Below are positions 52,642-63,857 of a DNA stretch of 64,000 nucleotides, piece by piece (positions within the stretch are counted from its first letter, which is position 1; each line of letters starts with the position of its first letter). Position numbers and translations under genes: made by a program. The notes under the pieces are model-generated. The model saw nothing but the letters and a program-made list of their open reading frames with translations. It was not told the DNA's origin and did not search any database. Origin of the DNA: Acanthosepion lycidas (lineage: Eukaryota > Mollusca > Cephalopoda > Sepiida > Sepiidae); NCBI GenBank assembly GCA_963932145.1, contig OZ010596.1, positions 85,866,776-85,930,775 on the forward strand, read 5' to 3'.

Positions 52642-53344
52642 CTACCCCACCCGTGACTGGGTGTGTACATAGGTTCATTATGCCGTTGAGTACCTGACCA
52701 TTTCCCTCTATGTATTTGGGCTGAAAACTAAGGAGGTATTCTTTCATGCATAGGATGTCTTTTTCCTCTCCAGGTTAAACCATAGCTGATGTCTCCCAAA
52801 TTTAAGGCTTGCATTAGTCACAGACACATGGCTGTGATTCCAATTAGGGAAAACCTCAGCCCTGGCTATTGATGATTATAAATTGCTTATTTCAGTCAAA
52901 TTTTAATTACTTAATTCCATTTTTTAAAATAAAAATGAATGATTAGATTTTTAAAAAAAATGTTTACACTACAAAGAATTTAGTACAAAATTTAACTTTT
53001 ACTGTAATATATATTTAAAAGTAGCTTCTATTATTTTCTGAATAGATCTACAAAACTGATCTCATTGTTTCCCCTGAGTCCAAGTACACACTTCCTGGTC
53101 CGGGGGATTGGACTCACAATGACAATGTCACCAAATTCACAAACCAACACATTAATCTGCTATGCTATTATCCCATTGGACAATTCTGTGTGGAGAACTG
53201 GGACCTTTAAACTTAACCTGCCTGCTGATGAGTGCTGTGCTTGTCTTGCTTGCCTGCATTCACTAAAGCTTTTCTTTTGTTACATTTGCTGCTGCTGTTG
53301 AAAACTTGCTGTCATTTGTCTTTCTTTTTTTATTAGTGGCTCCC
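52261..53344. other. Spacer with a (TCA)n run and a possible tRNA-like fragment
   Basis: A (CAT)n run of about 36 bp lies at 52604-52640. At about 53085-53200 the reversed sequence has a tRNA-like layout ('CAATGGGATAATAGCATAGC', 'TGAGTCCAATCCCCC') and may be a SINE head. No gene was recognised; the paired frames at 53065 and 53280 are chance. Confidence 0.45.
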
Positions 53345-53865
53345 ATATCATATTTATTTCTATGCTAGGCCTACTAAGGAGGTCCTCATAGCCTAGCCTG
53401 TCTTGGGTAAGACAATAAACTACATCTGGCAACAAAACCTGTGATTGGGAGGTTCTGAGGTGCATGGAACCACCTCTTAATTGTTGTTGTTCCCAGGTCC
53501 ACTCTGAAATGGAGTGGTAGCACCTGTTAGGGTATCAGCTATGGGCAAATATCTAATCTCCAAACTGGGGTCAAAACACTATGAAAGTATAAAAATAGAT
53601 TTTTATAGTAAAAAAAAACAGGAATACAATTTTGAAAAAATATATTTCCAGCAATATATTTGATTCTTGACAAAAACCATCTTTATAAAAATACATCAAT
53701 GAAACATGATCTTCTAAAATTGATTTCTTACAAATACTTATTCTATTCATATGAACTTATTCTAAAAGACTTATAGGCATTAAATAAAATCTTATAAGGC
53801 ATTAAATAACCCATTGAGGTTGATAAGCTGTAAAACAAAATAAACCAAACCATAGCCTAGCATAT
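53345..53865 (+). mobile_element. Element M, copy 3
   Basis: 5' block 'GGTAAGACAATAAACTACAT', 'GAACCACCTCTTAATTGTTG', a loose core of 'AATACAATTTTGAAAAAATA'-like units (about 53585-53760), and the 3' block 'CATTAAATAACCCATTGAGG'. The first 22 bases of the 3' block are partly duplicated at 53778-53812. Confidence 0.65.
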
Positions 53866-54469
53866 CCCTTGCTGGGCAGTGCTGTGTATAATTGGACTCA
53901 GTGGAAATGGGACAAGCAATAACTAAAAATAAGAACTTGAAATTGCCTACAGGTTACCAGGATTGACATACACCTGATGAAGGCCAGAGTGCACAGTGGC
54001 CGAAACATTGTGATACCAACAACAAAAATAAGGACAATAGTCTACATAATCTAAATAATGATAACTCCTCATTCCAGAAATTTAGACAGAAATTTTTCTA
54101 ATGCTTTCTTGCATTGTATATAACTGGTTTAAAAAACTAATTTTATTGTTATTTTTTCAAAACAAGATTTAATGAGATTTTGGAATGCAGCAGACATCAA
54201 AGGAAACCTCTAGGGTATATGGCTGAAATGTTTGGAACACACACACACAAACAAAAAAAAACACATATAAACATGTGCAAAAACACCTCCATGCATGTAC
54301 AAACACACAAAATATAATGCTCACACGCACACACACAAATGCAACAAAAATATAGAAATTATTGCAAATAAGATACCTCTAAGGATTAGTATTTCTTTTA
54401 TCTTAATTTCAATTGAATTTTATTAAAACTCTCTGATGAACAAAACAAAAATTATCAATTGATAAAATG
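53866..54469. other. Spacer with a microsatellite-type (CA)-rich patch
   Basis: 'GGCCAGAGTGCACAGTGGCC' and 'GAAACATTGTGATACC' at about 53982-54025 resemble the 'GAAAC'-bearing flanks seen beside (TA)n runs. A CA-rich patch occupies about 54235-54345. Confidence 0.45.
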
Positions 54470-54700
54470 GCTGGTTACTTATTTCTGAGCACACTTGTCT
54501 GCTAGCCAATCCCTGTTGCAGACACCTGCTCAGACACATTTGTGCTTGTTCAACACCCACAAAACAAAGCATGCTTATGGTTTATACTGCAACTATGCTG
54601 AGTGGACTGTAGTTAGTTTCTAGGAGAGAGTGTATTATTTGGTGTAAGCAACAGTTTGAATAAGGCCAGTATCCTTATACCCTCAGTCATGATGACATTG
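54470..54700 (-). mobile_element. SINE T1 tail, reversed copy of an inverted pair
   Basis: 'GCTAGCCAATCCCTGTTGCA', 'GACACCTGCTCAGACACATT', 'TTTATACTGCAACTATGCTG' match in reverse the T1 tail at 13590-13690 and, more closely, 55775-56010. Truncated at 'ATGACATTGAGCTAGC'. Confidence 0.75.
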
Positions 54701-54884
54701 AGCTAGCATATTGGAGACTGAAGGAAATAATTTATTTGTGCTGTCATTTGTATTTGGTACACAATAGTAATACTGCAAGTGAATGTATGTAAATAAAAAA
54801 TGGCCATACATCAGGCAGTTGGGAAAAATGAAGACAAAATAGGTAGATTTAAATAACTGCCTATAACCATACTGAAACACTGCT

Positions 54885-54990
54885 TCTCATCTAATCAGCA
54901 ATGTTGAGCCTGGTCAGTACCCAGATGGGTGACCACTTGGGAATACCAGGTGTTGTAAGTCTTTCCTGACATGCATTTGGCCAGCATTGT
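54885..54990 (+). mobile_element. 5S rRNA-derived SINE head, copy 4
   Basis: 'AATCAGCAATGTTGAGCCTG', 'GTCAGTACCCAGATGGGTGA', 'CCACTTGGGAATACCAGGTG' 'TTGTAAGTC' is the best preserved 5S-like head in the window. It is not a full 5S gene: the 5' third is missing. Confidence 0.8.
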
Positions 54991-55774
54991 AGGGTAATGG
55001 CTCATTCCTCTGAATGGCAAAGGAAAAGATTTGAAGAAGACCTAGATCCAGCAAAAGACTTTTACAGGCTTGTTAAGAATTTAATGACTGATATTCTTTC
55101 ACCCTTGGTGCTAGAAATGTGCCAGATTATCCATTTTGTGAGACCACCAGAAGCCATAACTTTTGTGGGTTATTTAAAACTGGAACATTGAACTTTGACA
55201 CGTTAATCATGCATTTCTCGTATCACTAAAGCATCATCCATTGTTAGAAACTTATATTAAAATGTTATAAAATTTAAGTTTTATATGAACTGAATGGTTG
55301 AATAAATCTGGCAATTGTGTGAAATAGAAATGCTTGCTTGTAACTTTGTCTGGATTAAAAGGCATGCCAGAATGTTCATTTTTGGAAAATTGAAGGTGAA
55401 CCTGTACTAGTAGAAATTCCAAATACGTTACACTTAATAAAAATAGCAACGGAGAAACTGGATTACTGCTGCAGAGAAATTAGAAGGCAAATATAAAGTA
55501 AATAAGGCAAGTAAAAGAGTGTTTACAATATAAATTATTTCCTCCAATCTCTCCCCAGCATGGTGCTTATTTTGGTAAGGCGTGCTATTTTTTTTCAAAA
55601 CAATTATTATTTTTTTCAAAATATTTCCTAATATTATCAGAACTAGCACATTCATTGAACATATATAAAAACTACAGTGGAACATTTATTTGAATTGGTA
55701 TACATAATTATTCCACAAGGATGACTATTATAGATGGAACAAACCATATCAGTGGAATTGGGTAGATTGGCCAT
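54991..55774. other. Spacer, nothing recognised
   Basis: AT-rich. A 64-residue frame at 54997-55191 begins inside the SINE and has no family resemblance. Confidence 0.45.
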
Positions 55775-56010
55775 TGATAGATATGCTAGCTCAATGTCAT
55801 CAAAGCCATCATGACTGAGGGTTTAAGGCTACTGGCCTTGTTCAAACTGTTGCTTACATCAAATGATAGCAGTATAAGCAGTATAAACTATAAGCGTGCT
55901 TTGTTTTGTGGGTGTTGCACAAGCACAAATGTGTCTGAGCAGGTGTCTGCAACAGGGATTGGTTAGCAGACAAGTGTGCTCAGAAATAAGTAACCATCCA
56001 TTTTATCAAT
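55775..56010 (+). mobile_element. SINE T1 tail, forward copy of an inverted pair
   Basis: 'GCTAGCTCAATGTCATC', 'GCCTTGTTCAAACTGTTGC', 'GTGTCTGCAACAGGGATTGG'. It shares the truncation point and the extra flank ('AACCATCCATTTTATCAATT') with the reversed copy at 54430-54700, so the two probably arose by duplication with inversion, not by separate insertion. Confidence 0.75.
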
Positions 56011-56190
56011 TGGTAATTTTTTACAATAAGAGAGATGAGCATTGTTTACTAGTTTTGTGGTTTATTCAATTTTTTAGGGAATGATTCTCTGATAAGACAT
56101 TTAATAACTATTGTCACTTGGGTAATAATTTGCTATATAATATCAGCTGGATTTCCCTCAATATTCACAGAAATTAAAGATCAGCCAAAA

Positions 56191-56810
56191 CAAGGCTGGT
56201 GCAAGGGCCTCGTGGCCTCCCCAATCTATGATACATGCCAGCCCCCAATCCTGAATCTATGATATGGGGCTCGCTGATTCCACTAAATCTGAATTTTCAT
56301 AAGTTATATTCATAAAAAACACAAATTTTATTGAAACCTAATTATGTAGGCCTACAATAATGGATCATATGCAATATAGATGAACAATTCAAGTAGAAAA
56401 ATTGAGAATAGATACAATGTATTTAAATACAAGTTAGAGACATGTCAAAATAAATCAACAATGTTTTTACAGCAATTTTTAACATCAACTTGAGATTTTT
56501 CTTGTTAGAAAGTTGAATAATTTTGACACATTCAACATTATGGATAAAGAATATTGAATATAATTAGTGTCTTTTTGAGATTTAAGCAAAACAAATTTAT
56601 GAATTTGGACGCTAAAATGACACTAAAATGATGTTACAATCCACAAAAATTTTTCATCCTTTTAACAGTCAGTTGTGCTTAGCTTAATTTTTAATGTATA
56701 TAAATGTAGGTAGAAAAAACAAATGTTGATAAGATAGCAAGGGTCACAAAGCACTGCCAAGGGCCGCCAATCAGGCTTGCCCCCCTCTTTTGTGGTGATG
56801 ACCCAACTTG
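56191..56810. mobile_element. hAT-like non-autonomous element, copy 2 (reversed relative to copy 1)
   Basis: It starts 'CAAGGCTGGTGCAAGG' and follows the reverse complement of 34690-35460 throughout: 'GAACAATTCAAGTAGAAAAA', 'ATGTATTTAAATACAAGTTA', 'GATAAGATAGCAAGGGTCAC'. It has a single left end where copy 1 has two. Confidence 0.7.
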
Positions 56811-56884
56811 ATATAGTCCTTATTGTTTCAGAATAAATGATCAAATATATTATCATTTTTTGAACCAAGTCTTTTTAGAATTTA

Positions 56885-57516
56885 GATAATCATGGCTCTC
56901 CACTACTTCCTGTCTTTTGCTGCTCTAAGTAATTTTTTACCTATTGCCATCTCTTTTTCTCCCTGTTCTGTCATGCAATCTCATTATGTAAGTTACTTAC
57001 TGTTTCTCTCTTTCCTTCAATATGTCCTGTGAGTGTTAAATTCTCTAGACCTTCTTTCCTTTCTCTTTATCTCTGAGGAAACTTGTCAGTATACACTATC
57101 ATTATATATGGCATAGCAATTCAGCAACTCTTTTTCAGTTGTTTCTAATGATATTTTCTGATCTTAAAATTTTATTTATAGCTGAAACTAATGTCCTTAA
57201 CTTTGTTGTTATTATTGTAATGTTTCAGCCATTGCCTTCTCGAGTCTTCTTCAAGTGTCTGTTGATCTCGGTACCTTCTAAGAATTTAAAACTGAACCCT
57301 TTGTTCAATCTGTGTGGGTAAATTGTTCTCATTCTACTAACCATGTCTACAGATATCTTAGTTAATTGTAGTTCCTGTTTTCCTTAAAACTTCCTCATTG
57401 ATCTCAGGATCCATCCATGTTATTCTCAACATTCATCAGTAGAACCATATATCTGTTACTCCATGTCTCTTCTTCATCTGTAAAGAAATTGTCCAACATA
57501 CATTGCTATATGGGAG
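56885..57516 (-). mobile_element. RTE-type LINE fragments, left part
   Basis: Reversed 3'-end text ('TCATGGCTCTCCACTACTTC', 'GTGAGTGTTAAATTCTCTAG') is followed by another block at about 57385-57515 ('CATGTCTCTTCTTCATCTG', 'AAAGAAATTGTCCAACATAC'). About 57190-57330 between them resembles the repeat at 6590-6720. The text resumes at 59458 after the CR1/Jockey-type LINE. Confidence 0.65.
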
Positions 57517-59455
57517 ATAGCGACATGTCTGACTGCAATAGACATCTCTTTGTCTTTGCCCATAATGAATGTAGGCGTGTCCTCAATGAAGCAAAGTCAC
57601 TATTTGCTGCTCAAATGAAAGAATGTATTACATCTTGCAAATTCAGCTCCAAGGATTATTGGCGTCTCTGCAAGAGCATACTTAACAATAGCAAAACCTC
57701 TATACCTCCTTTGTTCAACCAGTTCCATGTTCTGACCTCTTCTGTCGACAAGGCTGAATGCTTTGCTTGGAAATTCTCATTTGATTCAACACTCGACTCT
57801 TCCGGGGTACCCACACACAATTTCCCCCTTAGAACTGAGGCCCTATTGAGTGAGTTGCACATAACCCCATCATCAGTATTGGGCATTATCTCTAATTTAG
57901 ACCCCCACAAGGCTAGTGGTGGAGACCAGATACCAGCCATTGTCCTGAAGAAATGTGTGCCTGAACTCTCCAAATTATATAACTACTGCCTCAATGAACC
58001 TTGTTTTCCGGACTGTTGGAAGCCCTCATCTATTGTTCCTGTCTTTAAGAACTCTGGAGACCCTTCTGACCTTTCTAATTACTGTCCTATCAGTCTCCTA
58101 CCACTCTTCAGCAAAGTCTTCAAAGCTTTAATCAATTAAGCACCTTACATCCCATGATCTGCTCTCTGACAAGCAATATGGTTTCTGCTTTGCCCGTTCT
58201 ACAGCTGATGTGCTTACGGCCATAACTGAATTTGTTTACCAAGCTTTTCATAATAATGGAGAAGCTCATGCTGTGGCTCTAGATAGCATTTGATAGGGTT
58301 TGGCATGCCGGTCCTCTTTGCAAGCTTCAGGGTTATGGAATTTCAGGTTGATTGTTTGACTTAATACAATCATTCCTGTCAAAGCGTGTATTGAAGGTCA
58401 TTCTCAATGGATTCTCCTCCAGCTCCTATCCCACAAATGCAGGTGTTCCCCAAGGCTCTATCCTAGGCCCTACACTGTTCCTTATCTTCATTAACAATCT
58501 TCCTGATGTCATAGATTCCCAAGTAGGCATCTACATGGAAGGCACTACTATTTACTTCTGCCTCAAAAACAAATCTAGTGTCGCTGACAAAACTAACCTG
58601 GCCCTTTGTCTTGAAAAGGACCTCCAATCGGTTGTGGACTGGGGTAGGAATTGGCTGGTTGACTCAAATGCCTCAAAAACAAAACTGCTCTCTATTACTC
58701 ACCACAGAGAACCATCCCATTAGAATGTCTGACGCTCAACTCCACGAGAGCACCTCTTTGCGACTATTCAGTCTCACATTGTCTGCTGACCTGAGATGGA
58801 ACAAATACATTGAGTCAATAGCTTCCTCCACCACAAGGAAAGTTGGCTCCCTGTGCCATGCCAGGAAATTTTTCTCACCGGAGTTGATCCTTCAAATCTA
58901 CAAATTGACCTTGCATGGAGTATTGCTGCCATATATGGTCTGGAGCCCCTTCTGTTTGTCTCAAGGTTCTTGATAAAATCCAGACATGGATATGCAATGT
59001 AATTGGACCTGATCTGGCATCTAGTCTGCATTCACTCTCTCACAGATGTGCTGTTGCCTCCCTCTGTCTTTTTTACAAATACTTTCATGGTAACTGCTCT
59101 GATGAGCTGCTTTCGCTGGTTCCCAGACTTCATGAATTTAAGTGTTCAACTAGGCTGGCATCTCGTTCTCACCCTTTCACTATCAAAACTGCTAAATGTA
59201 GCCATCTCTTCTACTCCAATAGCTTCATGTCTCGCACTTCTCGCCTGTGGAACTCCCTCGCCTTTTCCTGTTTCCCTGATAGCTATAATCTCTAAATATT
59301 CAAATGTAATGTCAATTGACATCTCCAGATGCCTTGATTTATCCCCTATCCTTCTCTTCATCCTTACCTCTATCACTCCTATTTGCTCTTGCTCCAACTC
59401 TCTTGCATGCTAGTGGCTTCCCACCTTGCTTGGGGTGAAATGCTTAAAAATATAA
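57517..59455 (+). mobile_element. CR1/Jockey-type LINE, 1.9 kb, 5'-truncated and dead
   Basis: The longest coding remnant of the window. A linker ('NECRRVLNEAKSLFAAQMKE') is followed by RT fingers ('DPHKASGGDQIPAIVLKKC', 'DCWKPSSIVPVFKNSGDPSD', 'ISLLPLFSKVFKALI') to 58138. After a break the palm reads 'AGVPQGSILGPTLFLIFINN' and 'GIYMEGTTIYF', so the YADD catalytic box has become YMEG. The C-terminus follows ('FYKYFHGNCSDELLSLVPRL', 'SFMSRTSRLWNSLAFSCFPD'). It ends in 'CTTGGGGTGAAATGCTTAAA'. The endonuclease is absent. Inactive by at least two frame changes and the lost active site. Confidence 0.85.
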
Positions 59456-59640
59456 ATTCAGCACTCTTTTCTTTGTTTCTAATGACATTTTCCTATCTCT
59501 TAATACTTTGCTTAGTTTATGAAAGGCATAAGGAGATTGTCCATCATTTATTGTAATATAAGAAATTAGATATTACATAGCAGTTCAGTACTCAGTTATC
59601 TTATATGATGGACAACACTAAATATTAAAAATAGACTTAA
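59456..59640 (-). mobile_element. RTE-type LINE fragment, right part
   Basis: 'TTCAGCACTCTTTTCTTTGT', 'TTCTAATGACATTTTCC' continues the block interrupted at 57516, as judged from the uninterrupted sequence at 41860-41910 ('CAGTACTCTTTTCTTTGTTT'). Confidence 0.65.
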
Positions 59641-59665
59641 TACTCTATTGTTTATTTTCTAAATA

Positions 59666-59668
59666 GCT

Positions 59669-59732
<64 letters not shown>
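59666..59732. repeat. (TA)n microsatellite
   Basis: Two TA runs with one phase slip near 59690, about 65 bp together. Confidence 0.9.
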
Positions 59733-59735
<3 letters not shown>

Positions 59736-60129
59736 GTTGGATATATGTGAGTGTGACCCTGGGTTTCACGCTTTAGCGATCGTCAGACAAACTGATTAAT
59801 TTTTTTAAAAATTTGGGTTTATGTAGATTGTGTGTATTGGTGTTATTGTGGAAGTGGTGGGGGAAACTTTGTCGTTTTGTCATCATACTAACGCAGACAT
59901 CGATGTATACAGACACATATACATACTTGGTCACCCGTCGGGACTCATACATATATAAACATATGTGGGCAGTTTTGGATATGACATGTGTATGTATACG
60001 AGTGGTGTTGTGGCTATACATACGCATTTTAAACATATTTTATTTTTCTGCTGAATAATATTTCCTCGCATGTATGTAAATACGTGTGGTGGGGTTTGTG
60101 GAAAATTATGATAGGTAAAAATTATTATT
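59733..60129. other. Spacer of unusual, GT-richer composition
   Basis: It begins with 'GGGTTTCACGCTTTAGCGAT', a microsatellite-flank type motif. There are many 'ATACATAC' and 'GTGTGTAT' phrases. Mirror frames on both strands are composition effects. Confidence 0.45.
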
Positions 60130-61420
60130 ATTTATATTTATTTCTAAATTTTTGAAAAAAAATGGGGGTTTATTTGTTATATTTAAAGCTGGTTATTTGT
60201 TTGTTTTTGACTGTGTATATGTAACAGGTAGAAATTTGTAATCCTTATTGGTTATTTATATGGTGATGTTTAATATTTAATATGCTGGGTGAGAGGGTAG
60301 TTTGATTTAATAACGGGTCTATATGATATGATGTGATAGTAATGTTGCAAGGGATTGGAGACAATGATAATATAATTAGCTAATAGTTATTGTAAATTGG
60401 TAGAAATTGTAAATTGGTAGAAATGATTAGTAACGGTGGTGGGAGAATGATGAAATTATGAATGTAGTTATAGTGGTGGTAGCTAAAGAGTGATTGTTGG
60501 TGTTTTATTTTATTTTGTTATATGTATTAGTTTACTTTGGTATAAATCCTGATAATAGATATTCTGTGTAAAATTATGGTAGTTGAAGGTTGCTATAATT
60601 TTTTAATTTTTAATTTTTAATTTACAAAAATATTATTGTTATTATATTAAAGCTCATTATTTCCTTGTTTATTTGTGACTGTGTATATGTGGCTGGTGGA
60701 AATTTCAGTATGTAATCATTATTGGTTATTTTTATAGTGGTATTAAATATGCTGGGAGAGTGGGTAGTTTACGTTAATAATTATGGCAGGATTATAATAA
60801 TAGTAATGTTAGATATGGTGTGATAGTAATATGTAAGGTGGTTGGTGGCAATAATAATATAAGTGGTTAATATTTATTGTAAATTGTTAGTAGTGATTAG
60901 TAATGTTGGTGGGAGAATAATAAAACCTATAAATGTAATTATTGTGGTGCTAGCTTGAACTAAAGGGTGGTTGCTGGTGTATTATTTTATTTTATATTCT
61001 ATATTTATTTGTTTATTTTTATTTATTATGAATCCTGGTAATGGGTGTTTATTCTCATGGTTATATATGGAAATTATATCTGATCTTATTGTTTTAAGGT
61101 GTTAAATATGCTGGGGGAGTAATATGCGTTAAAGATTGTAGAGGATTTATAATAGTAGGTGTGATGTGTAAGTGATGGTACTGGGTGTTGGTGGTAATGA
61201 TAATATTATTAGATAATAGTTATTGTAAAGTTGTAAAAGTGATTACTAATGGTGGTGCAATGATAATAATGATAGATGCAATTATTTTGATGGTATCTTG
61301 AAATTAAATTGTGATTGTTGGTGGTTTGTATATTTTATCCGTTTGGTATGAATTCGGATAATAGGTACTTGTTCTCATGCCTACATTTGGAGATTATCTC
61401 TGATTTTTTGTTTAGTAGGT
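60130..61420 (+). repeat. GT-skewed tandem triplication, unit about 430 bp
   Basis: Three successive units share, in order, 'GACTGTGTATATGT' (first two units), 'AATATGCTGGG(N)GAG', 'GTGATAGTAAT' or 'GGTGTGATGT', 'AATAATAT' or 'GATAATAT' with 'TTATTGTAAA', 'GTGATTA(G/C)TAATG(T/G)TGGTG', 'TTGTTGGTG', 'TATGAATCC' or 'TATAAATCC'. Units start at about 60175, 60645 and 61070, with the third lacking the first block. The plus strand has very little C throughout. No ORF of note. Class unknown. Confidence 0.75.
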
Positions 61421-61439
61421 TCTTTTGCGGTTTGTGTGA

Positions 61440-61497
61440 TATTATTGCTACATATACATATATATATATTTATTTATATTTATATACACACACTTTT

Positions 61498-61550
<53 letters not shown>

Positions 61551-61560
61551 TTTTAGATAG
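61440..61560. repeat. Compound (TA)n/(CA)n/(GTAT)n microsatellite
   Basis: 'ACATATACATATATATAT', then (CA)n, then (TA)n and (GTAT)n, closing the GT-rich region. Confidence 0.85.
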
Positions 61561-61974
61561 TAAATAAGTAATATTGTCATTTGGTATTTCCCAAGAAATA
61601 ATCAATGTACTCTGAAATAAAGAACATAAAATGAATGCTTAAAGTGGAATATTTTAGAAGCTCCAAACCGAGTTTGAAAGTTGAATTTTTCCTAAATCAT
61701 TGTTGGTTATCATCATGAACAATGTGTTCCATTTAACCATGATCATGAGCTAAATATGCATATCTATGGCTTCACTTTTATCACAATGAAATTTTATGTG
61801 TTTCTTTTCCCGGCAAAGCAACAGACTTTACAATCTGGTTTTAAATAGAGAAAGAAAAACACTTGGAAAGATTTTTATTTTTTTATTTTTTTTCCCTCTG
61901 TCTCTCTCATTTAAAAATATTGTATGAGGTGTTAAAACAAGATCTTGCTCAATAAACTAAGTGACAGCACTTCA
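61561..61974. other. Spacer, nothing recognised
   Basis: No feature seen. The last 30 bases ('GTGACAGCACTTCACC') resemble the end of a unit of the tandem repeat at 63134. Confidence 0.45.
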
Positions 61975-61998
61975 CCAAACAAATAGAAAAATGTTAAT

Positions 61999-63133
61999 AT
62001 TTATTGCACATGAATACAAATAGGACACAAGGCCAATAATGGGGAAAGGAAGGGTTGGTCTTCATCTGTCTTATACTAAAACTTACCTAGCCACAATCAC
62101 TGACCCAGACATGCTACAATAACCCTTGCAACAAAAGGCCACATTCTTACTTATTATTCTTACTACAAACACCATAATACCTCAGAGACTCTATGAAGTC
62201 CTACCTAGTCCCTATATGTACAATTTTATCTGGTGGGGGGATACAAAAACAACATTTAAAAATTTATAAATTCCAATGAATATTTACAATGGTAAACAAA
62301 ATTTATTTACAAGAAACAAAACAAAACAGTATTAGTAATAACCCCCTATCACTAAATGTAGCAGAGACATCAGTTAACTGGACAAAATTAATGCAGGGCT
62401 TAAATAACGAAAAAATCACTCAGATGACCTAACACCCACAGAAACACACTGTCACCCAAACACAAAAACAATTACGAAAAATCATACCTGAAAAGTGAAA
62501 GACATCCTGCATCTGAAATTTCTGGTCACTTAACAGGGGAGGGAAGGGGGAATTAAACAAAGAAAGTGGGGGGAGGGGCAAAAATAAAAGGGGGACAATG
62601 AGCATACATAGCCTAGCTAAGTTAACTTGGATGAAGAAAAAACATAAGAGAACACAAACCTAAACTAATCTATTTCAGGCAGGGTTGTCAGTGTTCAATC
62701 CACCAATTCCAAAATCCTTAATGTCTAACAGGCATTAAAATGCCACTCCAAGTCAGCACCTTTCACTCAGCACAAATGTAAAAGACTCTCCCACCTTTTA
62801 CCAAATTCTGATGGATAGAGTCACTTCCTTTCTGTCCTGATCTTGACTTTAAGCTGGTGCTTAAAGAATAGGATCAGTTGGGAAGAGGTAAACTTCTCGT
62901 CCCCATGGAATTCTTTCTGTTGCGTCATCCATATCCTGACTCACATAACACCCAGTAAGCAAAAGAACACATAGTGCTCAGCCTTAGTCAATGGTGGTAC
63001 TATATTGCTACAAATGGTACTGGCCTCAAGGACAAAGAATATTCTGCACAAACCATGATAATCTTCAACAAACTTGCACAATAGAACTACAATCCTGCAA
63101 TGAAAGAAGGCATGACCTAGGGTCTCCACCCCA
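61999..63133 (-). mobile_element. LINE 3' half (Tx1/L1-like C-terminus), inserted in a tandem repeat
   Basis: On the minus strand 'METLGHAFFHCRIVVLLCKF', 'EHYVFFCLLGVM' and then, after a stop, 'RIWMTQQKEFHGDEKFTSSQ' and 'LILFFKHQLKVKIRTERK' form the C-terminal domain of a LINE with an 'ETLEHAFFHC' cysteine-histidine motif, as I know it from Tx1/L1-like elements. About 700 bp of 3' untranslated sequence follows to 61999. Flanks 'CAAATAGAAAAATGTTAATA' plus TTTA at about 61980 and 63135 are identical, which fits a long target duplication. Truncated at 5'. Confidence 0.7.
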
Positions 63134-63660
63134 CCACAAATAGAAAAATGTTAATATTTAACAGCACCCCTCCCAACGAGTGATGTATGTGGCATAAGGC
63201 CGAGTTTACTTTGGGCTCTCCAAGCCCGTAAGCTCAGCCAAAAATATTCCCTTAGAAGCCACATAAGTGGGTTCAGGGACTGTTTACCTCCCCGGACAAA
63301 ACTTTGCCCTGTGGCAAAGCCTTGTCCGGGTTCCTCTCTGCTGAGGCAGAGAGTTCAAAAGATGAACAGTGTGGAATTGTTTTCAACAAATAGAAAAATG
63401 TTAATATTTAACAGCACCCCCCCGACCACGAGGGTGTATGCGTCACAAGGACGGTTTATTGTGGGTTCTCCGAGCCCGTATGCTCGGCTAAAAAATATTC
63501 CCTTTGAACCTATCTAAACAGGTTCAAGGACTGTCTACCTCCCCAGGCGAAACTTTGCTCCGCAGCAAAGCCTCATTCAGATTCCTCTCTGCTCAAGGCA
63601 GAGAATTTGACAGATGGACAGTGTTGCACTGTTCCCAACAAATAGAAAAATGTTTCCTGA
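63134..63660 (+). repeat. Tandem pair of about 252-bp units
   Basis: Each unit opens 'CAAATAGAAAAATGTTAATA', then 'TTTAACAGCACCCC', 'TTCTCCGAGCCCGTATGCTC' or its variant, a GC-rich hairpin-like block ('GACAAAACTTTGCCCTGTGG', 'CAAAGCCTTGTCCGG'), and 'CCTCTCTGCTGAGGCAGAGA'. A third start lies at about 63638. Related units are at 42165-42510. Confidence 0.85.
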
Positions 63661-63857
63661 GAAGAAACTTCAGTAAACTTAAATAATGCCTAAAGGTTAA
63701 ATCCACTTTGGCAGGAAGGGAGACAAGCCTGCTACTGCCACTGCTTAGAACACATCCATCAATCTGAGGAGCGGGTGCCTAATATTCCCAGAAATTTGTT
63801 AGCCAAGGATAGTGAGTTCAATCCTAGGTAGGACCACAAAAATTAGCATAGTTAATA
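63661..63857. other. Spacer with a tRNA-B-box-like motif
   Basis: 'GTGAGTTCAATCCTAGG' near 63808 looks like a B box, but no A box at the right distance is convincing. Nothing else was recognised. Confidence 0.35.

Noticed and set aside
54885-54990. 5S rRNA gene
   Set aside because: The 5' third of 5S is missing and the sequence runs into a SINE body, so it is a 5S-derived SINE and not a gene.
57417-58139. 240-residue frame as a host gene
   Set aside because: The text from about residue 40 onward is reverse transcriptase of a CR1/Jockey-type LINE; the first part is antisense RTE fragment.
59773-60058. Overlapping 81-87-residue frames on both strands
   Set aside because: They are mirror frames in a skewed, low-complexity stretch with no domain resemblance.
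62080-62110. Donor-like 'CTTACCTAG' on the minus strand
   Set aside because: It lies in the 3' untranslated part of a LINE and has no supporting exon.
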